A stretch of 39,760 nucleotides of DNA from CAZTTG01 sp964615935 (GCA_964615935.1 CAZTTG010000056.1:1-39760), one strand, 5' to 3'. Positions 24,179 to 33,336 are shown, numbered from the stretch's first letter. Notes: generated by a model from the sequence alone, not told the origin. Made by a program: numbers and translations.

Positions 24179-25300
24179 ATGAAGGACCCCCGCATCGAGC
24201 AGCTGGCCCGCAACCTGGTCGACTACTCCACCGAGGTGAAGGAGGGCGAGAAGGTCCTCATCGAGGTGACCGACATCCCGGTGGAGTTCGTCGAGTGCCT
24301 GGTCGAGAGGACCGCGGCGCGCGGCGGACTGCCGGTCGTCTGGCACCGCAGCAACCGCATCCAGCGCGGGCTCTTCCGGGCGGCGACCGAGAAGCAGATG
24401 GCGCTCATCGGTGAGTACGAGCGCCACGCCATGGAGCAGATGGACGTCTACATCGGCGCTCGAGGCTTCCTGAACATGGACGAGCTGGCCGACGTGCCGC
24501 CCGAGAAGCTCAAGCTCTACCAGAAGCTGTGGTTCGCTCCGGTGCACATGGAGGTGCGCGTTCCCAAGACCCGCTGGGTGGTGCTGCGCTGGCCCACCTC
24601 GGCCATGGCCCAGGCCGCCGGCAAGAGCACCGAGGCCTTCGAGGACTTCTACTTCGACGTCTGCTGCCTGGACTACGGGCGCATGTCGAAGGCGATGGAC
24701 CCCCTCCATGACCTCCTGGTGCGAACCGACCACGTGCGCCTCAAGGGGCCCGGGGAGACCGATCTGCACTTCTCCATCGCCGGCCTGGGCGCCATCAAGT
24801 GCGACGGCAAGATGAACATCCCCGACGGCGAGATCTACACCGCCCCGGTGCGGGACTCGGTGGAGGGCGTGATCGCCTACAACACCCCCAGCCACTACCA
24901 GGGGACCACCTTCACCGACGTCAAGCTGACCTTCCGCGAGGGCCGCGTGGTCCAGGCCACCGCCAGCGACGAGGAGCGCCTGACGGACATCCTGGACACC
25001 GACGAGGGCGCCCGCTACGTGGGCGAGTTCGCCATCGGCGTCAACCCCTTCATCACCGACGCGATGAAGGACACCCTCTTCGACGAGAAGATCCGGGGCT
25101 CCTTCCACTTCACCCCGGGCAACTCCTACGAGGACTGCGACAACACCAACCGCTCGGCCATCCACTGGGACATGGTGGTCATCCAGACCCCCGAGTACGG
25201 CGGCGGCGAGATGTGGTTCGACGACGTGCTGATCCGCAAGGACGGCCTCTTCGTGCTGCCCGAGCTGGAGGCGCTCAACCCGCAGAACCTGATCGGCTGA
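24179..25300 (+). CDS. M29 family aminopeptidase (AmpS/thermophilic aminopeptidase type)
   Basis: A 373-residue cytoplasmic metallo-aminopeptidase that trims N-terminal residues from peptides. Family blocks run in order: 'ARNLVDYSTEVKEGEKVLIE' at the N-terminus, 'RVPKTRWVVLRWPTSAMAQA' near 130, 'NIPDGEIYTAPVRDSVEGVI' near 218 (metal-ligand Glu in the PDGE motif), 'EFAIGVNPFITDAMKDTLFD' near 285 and 'NRSAIHWDMVVIQ' near 325 (metal-ligand His and Asp). Length is slightly below the usual ~400. ATG 24179 follows GGAAGGAC. The next gene, a POT-type transporter, starts 55 bases after the stop without a promoter-like patch between, so the two are likely co-transcribed. Confidence 0.88.
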   Translation: MKDPRIEQLARNLVDYSTEVKEGEKVLIEVTDIPVEFVECLVERTAARGGLPVVWHRSNRIQRGLFRAATEKQMALIGEYERHAMEQMDVYIGARGFLNMDELADVPPEKLKLYQKLWFAPVHMEVRVPKTRWVVLRWPTSAMAQAAGKSTEAFEDFYFDVCCLDYGRMSKAMDPLHDLLVRTDHVRLKGPGETDLHFSIAGLGAIKCDGKMNIPDGEIYTAPVRDSVEGVIAYNTPSHYQGTTFTDVKLTFREGRVVQATASDEERLTDILDTDEGARYVGEFAIGVNPFITDAMKDTLFDEKIRGSFHFTPGNSYEDCDNTNRSAIHWDMVVIQTPEYGGGEMWFDDVLIRKDGLFVLPELEALNPQNLIG

Positions 25301-25355
25301 GTCCCCTTCCCGCACCGGCGTTCCGGCCGGATTCCCGTCGCCTTCCGAGGAGCCC

Positions 25356-26786
25356 ATGAGCGCCGAAGCCCAGACCGCCGAGCCCACCACCACGCTCAAG
25401 ACCATTGCGCAGGACTACTGGTACGGCCTCAGGTGCCTCTTCACCTGTCCCCGCGAACTCTGGGTCGCCTTTCTCATAAAAGTCCTGGAGAGCCTGTGCT
25501 ACTTCTCGTCGGTCCTGGTGCTCATGCTCTTCCTGACGAAGGACATGGGTCTCTCCGACCTTAAGGCCGGCATCATCTTCGGCGTCTTCTCGGCCTCCAT
25601 GTCCTTCTTCATGCTCTTCGTCGGCTTCATCGCCGACTCCATGGGCATCAAGCGGGCGCTGCTGGTGGGGCTGTTGATCGCTCTGGTGGGCAGGCTGGCC
25701 ATCACCTTCACGACCAGTGCGTGGGTGGTGTACCCAGGCCTCTTCTTCCTGTCCGTCGGCTTCGCCTACATGATCCCGCTGCTGGCCGCCGCGGTGAAGC
25801 TCTTCACCCACAAGAAGGCCCAGGTGTACGCCTTCTCGTGGTACTACGTGGTCATGAACGTCGGGGCGCTCTTCGCCGGCCTGGCCCTCGACGAGTTGCG
25901 CGCGATCTTCAAGGAGGCCTTGAGATTCGACCTCTTCGGAATGGAGCTGGCGATCCGGCCCTTGCAGATGATCTTCCTGGTCGCGGTCCTGGCGACCCTG
26001 GTCTCCCTGGCGCTGGTGATCTTCTGCATCCGCGAGAACATCCCCCCCGAGGCCTTCGGTGAGGCGGAGGAGGAGCACACCTCCGAGAAGGCAAGGACCG
26101 ATGCGGAGAACCCCGGCCCGGCCGGAGGCGGCGCCGCCTCGCCGCCGCCCTCGGCGTGGGACATCATGAGGGAGGTGACCCGCGAGAAGCGGTTCTGGAT
26201 CTTCATCGCCTTCATCGGCCTGCTGGTGCTGGTGAAGATGATCTTCCAGTACAACCACTCGCTCTATCCCGTCTACATGGAGCGGATCGGTCTCAAGCTC
26301 TGGACCGGCAAGCTCTACGCCATCAACCCCGCCATCATCATCTTCCTGGTGCCGGTCATGACGGCGATCACCGGGCGCATGAAGGCCTACAACGTCATCA
26401 CGGTGGGCGCCTTCATCAGCGCCGGCTCGGTCTTCTTCATGGGGCTCGGGGAGAGCATCGCTCTCATCGTCATGTTCCAGGTGGTCCTCTCCATAGGTGA
26501 GGCCATCTACTCGCCCCGGATCTACGACTACACCGCCAACATCGCACCGCCCGGCCGCGAGGCCTCCTACATGGCCTACTCGAAGGCGCCCATGTTCTTC
26601 GCCAAGGTGGCGGCCGGGCCCATCACCGGCCTCCTGCTGGCCAACCTCTGCGCCGAGGAGGGTCCGCGCAACACCGAGCTGATGTGGATCATCGTCGGAG
26701 CCTCGTGCATGCTCTCGCCCATCACCCTCTTCCTGGCGCGCCGCTGGCTGGACGTGGAGAGCCGCGAGAAGGCCGAGAAGGCCTGA
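25356..26786 (+). CDS. POT/MFS-type transporter
   Basis: A 476-residue membrane transporter with about twelve hydrophobic segments, probably taking up peptides. The loop 'FVGFIADSMGIKRALLVGLL' fits the MFS 2-3 signature. The central cytoplasmic linker is acidic and proline-rich ('EAEEEHTSEKARTDAENPGP', residues ~235-265). The late signature 'LSIGEAIYSPRIYDYTANIA' is shared with the other two POT-like proteins of this window. Helix 1 reads 'IKVLESLCYFS', so it lacks ExxER. The start ATG has GAGGAG five bases upstream. It follows the M29 aminopeptidase gene in the same direction. Substrate assignment comes from family and neighbourhood only. Confidence 0.8.
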   Translation: MSAEAQTAEPTTTLKTIAQDYWYGLRCLFTCPRELWVAFLIKVLESLCYFSSVLVLMLFLTKDMGLSDLKAGIIFGVFSASMSFFMLFVGFIADSMGIKRALLVGLLIALVGRLAITFTTSAWVVYPGLFFLSVGFAYMIPLLAAAVKLFTHKKAQVYAFSWYYVVMNVGALFAGLALDELRAIFKEALRFDLFGMELAIRPLQMIFLVAVLATLVSLALVIFCIRENIPPEAFGEAEEEHTSEKARTDAENPGPAGGGAASPPPSAWDIMREVTREKRFWIFIAFIGLLVLVKMIFQYNHSLYPVYMERIGLKLWTGKLYAINPAIIIFLVPVMTAITGRMKAYNVITVGAFISAGSVFFMGLGESIALIVMFQVVLSIGEAIYSPRIYDYTANIAPPGREASYMAYSKAPMFFAKVAAGPITGLLLANLCAEEGPRNTELMWIIVGASCMLSPITLFLARRWLDVESREKAEKA

Positions 26787-26818
26787 GCCGGGTGTTGTCC
26801 GACCCTCGCGACCGGAGG

Positions 26819-26824
26819 TAGCAT
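26819..26824 (+). promoter_or_regulatory. Candidate -10 hexamer TAGCAT for the DUF299 gene
   Basis: TAGCAT lies 19 bases before ATG 26844 in the 57-base spacer. If real, the mRNA leader would be only about a dozen bases, including the GAGGT ribosome site. No -35 is visible. Confidence 0.22.
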
Positions 26825-26843
26825 CGACCTCGAGGTCCATACC

Positions 26844-27668
26844 ATGACGGATAGCAGGCTCCCGACGGTCTTCGTGGTGTCCGACGGCCACGGGGACACC
26901 GCCCACCAGGTCGTCACCGCCGCCGCGCTGCAGTTCGACGATCCGAAGTACCGCCTGGTGGTCGAGCGAAACGTCCTGACGCCCGAAGAGGTCGTGCGGG
27001 TGGTGGAGAAGGCCGCCGAGTTGAAGGGGGTCATCTTCTACACGCTGGTCGCCGAGGAGACCCGCGTGGCGATGCGCGAGGCGGCCGCCCGGCACGTCCT
27101 CCAGTGCGTGGACATCATGGGGCCGGCCTTCGACGCCCTGCACGACGTGCTGCGGCGGGATCGGGGCTCCAAGCCGGGCTTGCTGTACGCCGTCATCCGG
27201 GAGCGGAGCGAGCGCATGGAGGCGATCGACTACACCCTGCGGCACGACGACGGGCAGCGCCCGGACGAGCTGGAGAAGGCCGACGTCGTGCTGGTGGGCG
27301 TATCGCGGGCCTCGAAGAGCTCCACCTGCTTCTACCTGGCCTACGCGGGCGTCGGCGCCGCCAACGTGCCCCTGATCCCCGAGGTCGCTCCTCCCGACCA
27401 CCTCCTGCGCCTGCCCAAGGAGAAGGTCATCGGCCTGCGGGTCAACGTCCAGCGCCTGATGAGCATCCGGGAGACGCGGGCCCGCGATCTGCGCCTGGAC
27501 GAGACCCACTCCTACCTCGACAAGCGGAGCGTCGCGCGAGAGGTCGCGGCCGCCAACCACGTCATGGACGAGCACGGCTGGCGCTGCATCGACACCTCCT
27601 ACATGGCGATCGAGGAGGTGGCCAAGAGGGTCATGCGTCTGCGGGGCCTGAAGGGCTTGCGACCCTAG
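26844..27668 (+). CDS. PEP synthase / pyruvate phosphate dikinase regulatory protein (DUF299 kinase-pyrophosphorylase)
   Basis: A 274-residue cytoplasmic bifunctional regulator. The family inactivates PEP synthase or PPDK with ADP-dependent threonine phosphorylation and reactivates it by Pi-dependent phosphorolysis. The N-terminus 'TVFVVSDGHGDTAHQVVTAA' is the family start. The P-loop-like 'VLVGVSRASKSSTCFYLAYA' at 149-168 matches the usual GVSRTSKTPxSxYLA with small changes, preceded by 'HDDGQRPDELEKADV'. The later 'PKEKVIGLRVNVQRLMSIRE' and the C-terminal 'DTSYMAIEEVAKRVMRLRGL' are also conserved. GAGGT sits at good spacing before ATG 26844. The target enzyme gene is not in the window, though control of gluconeogenesis fits growth on peptides. 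Confidence 0.9.
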   Translation: MTDSRLPTVFVVSDGHGDTAHQVVTAAALQFDDPKYRLVVERNVLTPEEVVRVVEKAAELKGVIFYTLVAEETRVAMREAAARHVLQCVDIMGPAFDALHDVLRRDRGSKPGLLYAVIRERSERMEAIDYTLRHDDGQRPDELEKADVVLVGVSRASKSSTCFYLAYAGVGAANVPLIPEVAPPDHLLRLPKEKVIGLRVNVQRLMSIRETRARDLRLDETHSYLDKRSVAREVAAANHVMDEHGWRCIDTSYMAIEEVAKRVMRLRGLKGLRP

Positions 27669-27783
27669 TATTTCGTTTTCGGGAGGCCTCCCCGACCAGC
27701 GCCGGGCATCCCCGATCCCCGCGCGGGCTCGTTTCCCCGGGCACTTCCGGCCTTGCCGCTGGCCTCGCGCGACGGCTTGACCC

Positions 27784-27789
27784 TAAGAT
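27784..27789 (+). promoter_or_regulatory. Candidate -10 hexamer TAAGAT for the HTH gene
   Basis: TAAGAT lies 29 bases before ATG 27819 in the 150-base spacer after the DUF299 gene. No -35-like hexamer is seen upstream. Confidence 0.27.
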
Positions 27790-27818
27790 GGGTCTCCCCT
27801 CCGACCGAAAGGAGCGCC

Positions 27819-28217
27819 ATGGCCAGCCGCAAGAAATCCACCAGCCGGAAGGCTCCCCGGAAGAAGCCCGTGCAGCGCAGGCGCCGGACGCCGGAGGAGT
27901 TGATCGCCGACCTGGAATCCGAGATCGAGATGCTCAGGAAGCGCATCGCGGCCCGCAAGGCCCGCAAGGCGCGCAAGCGGAGCCCGGCCGCGCCCAAGGG
28001 GCCGCGCTTCTCGCCGCGATGGCTGGCGAGCCACCGCGAGAAGCTCGAGCTCTCGGCCGCCGACTACGGCGCGCTCGTGGGCGTCACGGCGCAGACCATC
28101 TACAAGTGGGAGAAGGGCGGCGCCCGACCGAGAGCCCGGCAGCTCGATGCCCTGGCGGCGGTGAGGAGCCTGGGCAAGCGGGAGGCCTGGAGGCGGCTGT
28201 CGGAGATGGAGGCCTGA
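27819..28217 (+). CDS. Small XRE-like HTH protein with Lys/Arg-rich tail
   Basis: A 132-residue likely DNA-binding protein. Residues 1-24 are extremely basic ('RKKSTSRKAPRKKPVQRRRR'), like histone H1 or AT-hook tails. Residues 24-44 form a short coiled-coil helix ('TPEELIADLESEIEMLRKRI'), followed by a second basic linker ('AARKARKARKRSPAAPKGPR'). Residues ~66-132 contain an XRE-type helix-turn-helix: 'LELSAADYGALVGVTAQTIY' then 'KWEKGGARPRARQLDALAAV'. ATG 27819 is preferred over an upstream in-frame ATG at 27753 because AAAGGAG (27808-27814) precedes it at ideal spacing. The target genes are unknown; it may be a nucleoid-type or local regulator. Confidence 0.82.
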   Translation: MASRKKSTSRKAPRKKPVQRRRRTPEELIADLESEIEMLRKRIAARKARKARKRSPAAPKGPRFSPRWLASHREKLELSAADYGALVGVTAQTIYKWEKGGARPRARQLDALAAVRSLGKREAWRRLSEMEA

Positions 28218-28232
28218 GGGGCGGCCGGGGCT

Positions 28233-29417
28233 TCAGGGGCGGACGTAGAGCAGCTCCACCTGCGGCGTCGAGAGGTACTCGGCCCCCTCCGCAGTCACGA
28301 CCACCATGTTCTCGATGGTGGCCACGCCGTGGTCGGGGACCGTGAGGCGCGGCTCGAGGGTGAAGACCATGCCCTGCTCGATGGGCTGGAAGGGCTTGGA
28401 GGCGTACTTCTCCCAGGCCGGCCCCAGGAGCGCCGTGCCGTCGTGGGCGAAGCGGCCCACCTGGTGCCCCAGTCCGTGGGGGAAGGCCTCGAAGCCGGCC
28501 GCCTCCACGACGTCCCGGGCCACCCGGTCGACCTCGAGCCCCTGCACCCCGGGCCGCAGCGCGAGCCGGGAGCGCTCGATGGCCTCCACGATCGCGTCGA
28601 AGCCCTTCCGGACGGGCGGGGGAGCGGCCGACTCCCCCTCCCTCAGGACGTAGAAGGTGCGCTGGAGGTCCGAGCAGTAGCCCTCGACGCGGACGCCGAA
28701 GTCCATGTTGAGCAGGTGGCCGGGCTCCACCCTCCGGTCGGTCGGCGCGTAGTGGGCGCCGGCGTGGGCGGGACCGGTGAACACCGCGGGGCAGACGGCG
28801 GCCTCCCACGCCAGCTCCAGGCCAACCTCCCGCACCCGGCCCTGCATGAAGGCGGCGATCTCCTTCTCGCTCATGCCGGGTCGGATGAAGCCGGCGACCT
28901 GGTCGAAGATCGCCTCGGTGGCGCGGATGGCCGCCTTCATCCGGCCGAGCTCGGTGGCCGTCTTGCGCTGTCGCAGGGCCGAGATCACCGGCTCGGCCGA
29001 CTCGATGCGGTCCTCGAATCCGATCTCCGCCAGGGTCCGGCGCAGGCTCAGGTACATGCCGTGGGTCAGGCCGTCGCAGACCTCGCTGTCCTCGGAGTAG
29101 TTGATCGCGATCCGGGGGGGATCCAGCTCCCTCAGGCAGGCGGAGAGGGGCTCCCCGATCCCCTCCACGTGGCCCACCACCTGGTCCCAGGCGCCGAGGT
29201 CCTCCACGCTCTTCGCGTCGTACTGGCCCACGATGGCCCGCGTGCGGCCGGAGGCGGTGATGATGAAGGCCGAGTGCCAGGTCACGTCCGCCTCGACCAG
29301 GAAGGCCAGGGTGGGATCGCCGTTGATGGCGCTCTCCCGGACGAAGGTGATCCAGCAATCCACCTGGAGCTCCTTCAGGATCTCCACCGCCTGTCGCACC
29401 TTCTCCTGGATCAGCAT
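28233..29417 (-). CDS. M24 family Xaa-Pro peptidase
   Basis: A 394-residue cytoplasmic dinuclear metallopeptidase that cleaves Xaa-Pro bonds or dipeptides. An N-terminal creatinase-like domain (1-150) precedes the pita-bread domain. All five metal ligands are visible: Asp239 ('LLNMDFGV'), Asp250 ('YCSDLQRTF'), His318 ('HGLGHQVG'), Glu355 ('VFTLEPRL') and Glu369 ('VATIENMV'). The supporting His is in 'AGAHYAPTDR'. ATG 29417 has GGGGTGAG upstream. It converges with the HTH gene (15 bases between stops) and is divergent from the S9 peptidase. The sequence does not decide between aminopeptidase P and prolidase. Confidence 0.9.
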   Translation of the reverse strand: MLIQEKVRQAVEILKELQVDCWITFVRESAINGDPTLAFLVEADVTWHSAFIITASGRTRAIVGQYDAKSVEDLGAWDQVVGHVEGIGEPLSACLRELDPPRIAINYSEDSEVCDGLTHGMYLSLRRTLAEIGFEDRIESAEPVISALRQRKTATELGRMKAAIRATEAIFDQVAGFIRPGMSEKEIAAFMQGRVREVGLELAWEAAVCPAVFTGPAHAGAHYAPTDRRVEPGHLLNMDFGVRVEGYCSDLQRTFYVLREGESAAPPPVRKGFDAIVEAIERSRLALRPGVQGLEVDRVARDVVEAAGFEAFPHGLGHQVGRFAHDGTALLGPAWEKYASKPFQPIEQGMVFTLEPRLTVPDHGVATIENMVVVTAEGAEYLSTPQVELLYVRP

Positions 29418-29601
29418 GCACTCACCCCACTTCGGTCAAAGGGGACCATCGGGCCTCGGGAACCGAGGAGTTACCCGGACGATACAGGCCCGACGGCGAA
29501 GCGGGCAACTCGAAAGGCGACGCCTCCCCCGAGGGCTCCTCGAGGGCCGCCGGCGGGCCGCGATTCGAGGCTCGGGAGGGGCGCGCGGCGAGGCCCCGAA
29601 G

Positions 29602-29607
29602 TACCAT
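29602..29607 (+). promoter_or_regulatory. Candidate -10 hexamer TACCAT for the S9 peptidase gene
   Basis: TACCAT is in the divergent spacer between the M24 and S9 genes, 49 bases before the preferred GTG start at 29657. No -35 is seen. Confidence 0.28.
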
Positions 29608-29642
29608 CGACCGCCTCGCGTTCCCCAGCTCGATGCATACCC

Positions 29643-29649
29643 GGGAGGA
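29643..29649 (+). promoter_or_regulatory. Shine-Dalgarno GGGAGGA that decides the S9 start
   Basis: GGGAGGA is seven bases before GTG 29657. The upstream in-frame ATG at 29633 has no such site, and starting there would put an acidic 'HTRED' in front of the signal peptide. This favours the GTG start. Confidence 0.6.
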
Positions 29650-29656
29650 CCTGACC

Positions 29657-31729
29657 GTGCGGCGCCCTCATCCCTTCATCGCCCTGCTCCTCGCCTGCTT
29701 CTCGTGGATCGGCCCGATCGCAACGGCGCAGACGGCTCCCGCCCGCGACCACGACATCGTCCCCGAGGATTACTTCGACATCGCGTCCATCCGCGAGTGC
29801 GCCGTCTCCCCCGAGGGGCTCCGGGCCGTCTGGGTGGAGAGCCGTTGGGGGCGCGGCAAGGAGGGCCGCAAGAACGACCTGTGGGTGGTGAGCCTGGAGA
29901 CGAAGGAGCGCCTGCGCCTGACCTTCGACGGCTTCGGCGCCAGCCATCCCACGTGGAGCCCGGACGGCGAGTGGATCTACTTCGCCGGCCGCAGCCGGCG
30001 CGCGGGCGAGGAGGAGCCGCCCCACGACGGCAGCCAGCAGGTCTGGCGGATCCGGCCCGCAGGCGGGGACCCCTTCCCGGTGACGCGGGTCGGGAAGGGA
30101 ATCGCCCTATTCGACCTCGCCCGGGACGGCCGGACCCTCGTCTACGCGAAGGGCGAGGAGGTGTACGCGGACGAGTGGAAGGAGCTGCGCAAGGAGTACT
30201 CCGATCTGGAGTACGGCCACGGCATCTCCACCCAGCACTCCCTGTGGCGGCTCGACCTCGAGAGCTGGCGGACCGAGAAGCTCCTGGCCGCCGACCGGGT
30301 GATCCACGAGATGGACCTCACCCCCGACGGCGGGCGGGTGGCCCTGGTCACGACCGCCGACAACGAGCTCATCTTCAAGGAGGGCTGGTCGCAGGTGGAG
30401 GTCCTGCACCTCGAGGGCGGCGAGGTCGAGGTGCTGACCAGCTCGGCCTGGCGCGGGGAGCACCCCTCGCCCTACGGCTGGCTGGAGGAGGTCTGCTGGG
30501 CCGACGACGGCGGGGCGCTGGCCTTCTCCATCGCCTTCGACGGCTACGCGCGGCGGATCTACGTCGCCGAGTGGTCCGGCGGCGAGGCGGCCCTGCGCGA
30601 GGTGGCGCGGCCCGGGCTCTCGGCCCACGCCGGCGGGCTGAAGTGGAAGCCGGGCACCCGCACCCTCTGCTTCGCGGCCGAGGAGAAGGCCCGCGTGCGG
30701 GTCGCGGCCGTCGAGGGGCTGCGCCGCGGCGGGCAGGGCACAACGCGCGTCCTGACCCCCGGTGAGCTCGTCGTCGGCGCCTTCGGCTTCAACGGCTCCG
30801 GCGAGTTCCTGGTGGCCTCGGTCGAGTCCGTGACCCGGCTCAACGACCTCTTCCTGATCGTGGGGGGAGAGTACCTGCGCATCACCGACCTCAATCCCCA
30901 GGTGGAGCGCTGGAAGCTGCCGCAGATCTCGATCATCGACTGGGTCGGGGGCGACGGCGATCGGGTCGAGGGGATCCTGGAGCTGCCGCCGGACTACCGG
31001 GCGGAGGACGGCCCCCTGCCGCTCATCGTCGAGCTGCACGGCGGCCCCACGGGCGCGACCTACTACCGCCTGCGCCTGTGGATCTACGGCCGGGCCCTGA
31101 TGCCCTCCAAGGGTTACGCCCTCATCAGCCCCAACTACCACGGCTCGACCGGCTACGGCGACGAGTTCACCTCCAAGCTGATCGGCCGCGAGAACGACAT
31201 CGAGGTGGCCGACATCCTGGCCGGGGTCCGGCTCCTGATCGAGCGCGGCATCGCCGACCCCGACCAGGTGGGGGTGATGGGCTGGAGCAACGGGGGCTTC
31301 CTGACCAACTGCGTGATCGGGGCCGCGCCCGAGCTCTTCAAGGCCGCCAGCAGCGGGGCCGGACTCCTGGACATGGCCATGCAGTGGGCCACCGAGGACA
31401 CCCCCGGGCACGTGATCAACTACATGGAGGGGCTGCCCTGGGAGGATCCCGAGGCCTACCGCGAGGGCTCGCCCCTCTACCACCTCGCCCGCGTGCGCAC
31501 CCCGACCCTGATCCACACCGGCGGCGAGGACGAGCGCATGCCCGCGATCCACAGCCGCGGGCTCTACCGCGCCCTGCGCCACTACCTGAACGTGCCGGTG
31601 GAGCTGATCGTCTACCCCGGCGAGGGGCACGGCCTCTCCACCTACGAGAACCGCATGGCCAAGATGCGCTGGGACCTGGCCTGGTTCGACCGCTACCTGC
31701 TGGGCAAGGAGCCGGGGGAGACCGAGTGA
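29657..31729 (+). CDS. Exported S9 family prolyl oligopeptidase-type peptidase
   Basis: A 690-residue secreted serine peptidase acting on peptides. From GTG 29657 the protein opens with a signal peptide ('RRPHPFIALLLACFSWIGPI', cleavage after 'ATAQ'). Residues ~40-420 form a beta-propeller with WD40-like repeats ('SHPTWSPDGEWIYFAGRS' and similar). The alpha/beta-hydrolase domain carries 'VELHGGPTGATYY', the nucleophile Ser544 in 'GWSNGGF', Asp625 in 'TGGEDERMP' and His658 in 'GEGHGLS', a complete triad. An alternative ATG at 29633 lacks a ribosome site. It lies 130 bases ahead of the YfcC carrier and POT transporter genes, in the same direction. Confidence 0.92.
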   Translation: MRRPHPFIALLLACFSWIGPIATAQTAPARDHDIVPEDYFDIASIRECAVSPEGLRAVWVESRWGRGKEGRKNDLWVVSLETKERLRLTFDGFGASHPTWSPDGEWIYFAGRSRRAGEEEPPHDGSQQVWRIRPAGGDPFPVTRVGKGIALFDLARDGRTLVYAKGEEVYADEWKELRKEYSDLEYGHGISTQHSLWRLDLESWRTEKLLAADRVIHEMDLTPDGGRVALVTTADNELIFKEGWSQVEVLHLEGGEVEVLTSSAWRGEHPSPYGWLEEVCWADDGGALAFSIAFDGYARRIYVAEWSGGEAALREVARPGLSAHAGGLKWKPGTRTLCFAAEEKARVRVAAVEGLRRGGQGTTRVLTPGELVVGAFGFNGSGEFLVASVESVTRLNDLFLIVGGEYLRITDLNPQVERWKLPQISIIDWVGGDGDRVEGILELPPDYRAEDGPLPLIVELHGGPTGATYYRLRLWIYGRALMPSKGYALISPNYHGSTGYGDEFTSKLIGRENDIEVADILAGVRLLIERGIADPDQVGVMGWSNGGFLTNCVIGAAPELFKAASSGAGLLDMAMQWATEDTPGHVINYMEGLPWEDPEAYREGSPLYHLARVRTPTLIHTGGEDERMPAIHSRGLYRALRHYLNVPVELIVYPGEGHGLSTYENRMAKMRWDLAWFDRYLLGKEPGETE

Positions 31730-31859
31730 GCCGGGCCGCGCCCGCGACGCCGGGGGCGGCCCCCCCATGCCATCGGGGGGGAAGAGCGCCTGGGGGCTGT
31801 TTCTGCCCGCTCGGAGCCGCTAGAAACGGGGGCCCGCCGTCCCGCCCAAGGTCCGCCTC

Positions 31860-33302
31860 GTGAAGAAGAAGCGCTGGTTCCCCGACACGCTGGTCCTGAT
31901 CTTCTCGATCATCGTCGTCGCCCAGCTCGCGACCTACGTCATCCCCGCGGGGGAGTACCAGCGGGAGCCGGTGCCGGACAGGCCCCACAAGACGATGGTC
32001 GTCCCGGGCTCCTTCCAGCTCCTGGAGGAGGCTCGCGTCGAGGCGATCGCGGCGGGCGAGGCGGCCGAGGAGCACTCCCATCTGCCCGCCTGGTACGCGC
32101 TGCTGGCGATTCCCAAGGGGCTGGAGGAGGCCCAGGAGATCGTGTTCCTGGTCTTCCTGGTGGGGGGGGTGATCGCGCTGCTGCGCGCCACCGGGGCCAT
32201 CGACGCGGCCCTGCACCTGGCGGTGGTGCGGGCCGGGAGCCGGCCGTGGATCCTGATCGCGATCACGCTCTTCGTCTTCGGCCTGGGCGCCTTCACCATC
32301 GGCATGGGCGAGGAGTACGTCCCGCTCATCCCCATCCTGGTGACCATGTGCCTGGCGATGAAGCTGGACGCGGTGGTGGCCATGGGGATCGTCTGGGTGC
32401 CCTACGGCATCGGCTGGGCCACCGCCGGCACCAACCCCTTCGGCGTGCTCATCGCCCAGGACATCGCCGGCGTGGAGGCCATGTCGGGCCTGGCCTTCCG
32501 CTGGGTGCTCTTCATCCTCTGCCTGGCGGTGGGCTTCCACCACGTCCACGCCTACGCGCGGCGCGTCCTGCGGGATCCCGCGCGGAGTCTGGTCGCCGAC
32601 GTGGACTACTCGAGCGGCTTCGACCTGCCCGGCGACGTGCGCCTGACGGCGCCGCGCCTGGCCATCCTGGCGACCTTCCTGGGCGGCATCCTGCTGTTCG
32701 TGTGGGGCTCGAAGACCCACGGCTGGTACATCCGCGAGCTCAACGGGGTTTTCCTGGGCATCGGCCTGGTGGCCGCGGCCCTGGCCCGCATGTCGCCCAA
32801 CCGCGCCTCGCGCACCTTCATCGAGGGCGCCGCCGGCATGACCGCGGCGGCCCTCCTGATCGGCTTCGCGCGCACCATCCAGGTGGTGATGGACGACGGC
32901 ATGATCAAGGACACCGCGGTGCACGCCATCGCCGGCCTGCTGGAGGGCTCCGGCGCGGACGTCGCCGCCGTGGGGATGCTGCTGGTCCAGACGGTGTGCA
33001 ACTTCTTCATCCCCTCGGGGAGCGGGCAGGCCTTCGTGACCATGCCGATCATGTCCCCCCTGGCCTCGGTCACCGGCGTGCCCCAGCAGACCGCGGTCCT
33101 GGCCTACCAGTTCGGTGACGGCTTCACCAACATGGTGGTGCCCACCAACGCCCTGGTGATGGGCACGCTGGCGCTGGGCCGGATCCCCTACAGCCGCTGG
33201 GTCCGCTTCGTGACCCCGCTGCTGGTCAAGCTCTTCCTGGTGGCCATCGCCGCCCTGGTATTCAGCGTTCATTTCCCGGAGTGGATCGGATTCGCGGGCT
33301 AG
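31860..33302 (+). CDS. YfcC family membrane carrier (PF03606 type)
   Basis: A 480-residue integral membrane protein with about a dozen hydrophobic stretches. It starts at GTG 31860 ('VKKKRWFPDTLVLIFSIIVV'). Family landmarks are the early 'TYVIPAGEYQRE', the re-entrant-like 'GLGAFTIGMGEEYVPLIPIL', 'PYGIGWATAGTNPFGVLIAQ' and a mirrored C-terminal 'CNFFIPSGSGQAFVTMPIMS' with 'AYQFGDGFTNMVVPTNALVM'. These paired pseudo-repeats are typical of the AbgT/DcuC/YfcC ion-transporter superfamily. Members are annotated as dicarboxylate, amino-acid or arginine carriers; the substrate cannot be fixed here. It lies between an S9 peptidase and a POT transporter (34-base gap to the latter), which favours an amino acid or peptide product. 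Confidence 0.85.
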   Translation: MKKKRWFPDTLVLIFSIIVVAQLATYVIPAGEYQREPVPDRPHKTMVVPGSFQLLEEARVEAIAAGEAAEEHSHLPAWYALLAIPKGLEEAQEIVFLVFLVGGVIALLRATGAIDAALHLAVVRAGSRPWILIAITLFVFGLGAFTIGMGEEYVPLIPILVTMCLAMKLDAVVAMGIVWVPYGIGWATAGTNPFGVLIAQDIAGVEAMSGLAFRWVLFILCLAVGFHHVHAYARRVLRDPARSLVADVDYSSGFDLPGDVRLTAPRLAILATFLGGILLFVWGSKTHGWYIRELNGVFLGIGLVAAALARMSPNRASRTFIEGAAGMTAAALLIGFARTIQVVMDDGMIKDTAVHAIAGLLEGSGADVAAVGMLLVQTVCNFFIPSGSGQAFVTMPIMSPLASVTGVPQQTAVLAYQFGDGFTNMVVPTNALVMGTLALGRIPYSRWVRFVTPLLVKLFLVAIAALVFSVHFPEWIGFAG

Positions 33303-33336
33303 GACCGCGGACCCCCCCAGCACAGAGGTAAGGACA

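Noticed and set aside
26844..27668. The DUF299 gene as a metabolic kinase of unknown substrate
   Set aside because: The N-terminal, P-loop and C-terminal blocks all match the PEP synthase/PPDK regulator family, so a new function is not needed.
28329..29654. 441-codon plus-strand frame across the M24 gene
   Set aside because: It is antisense to an M24 peptidase with all five metal ligands in place.
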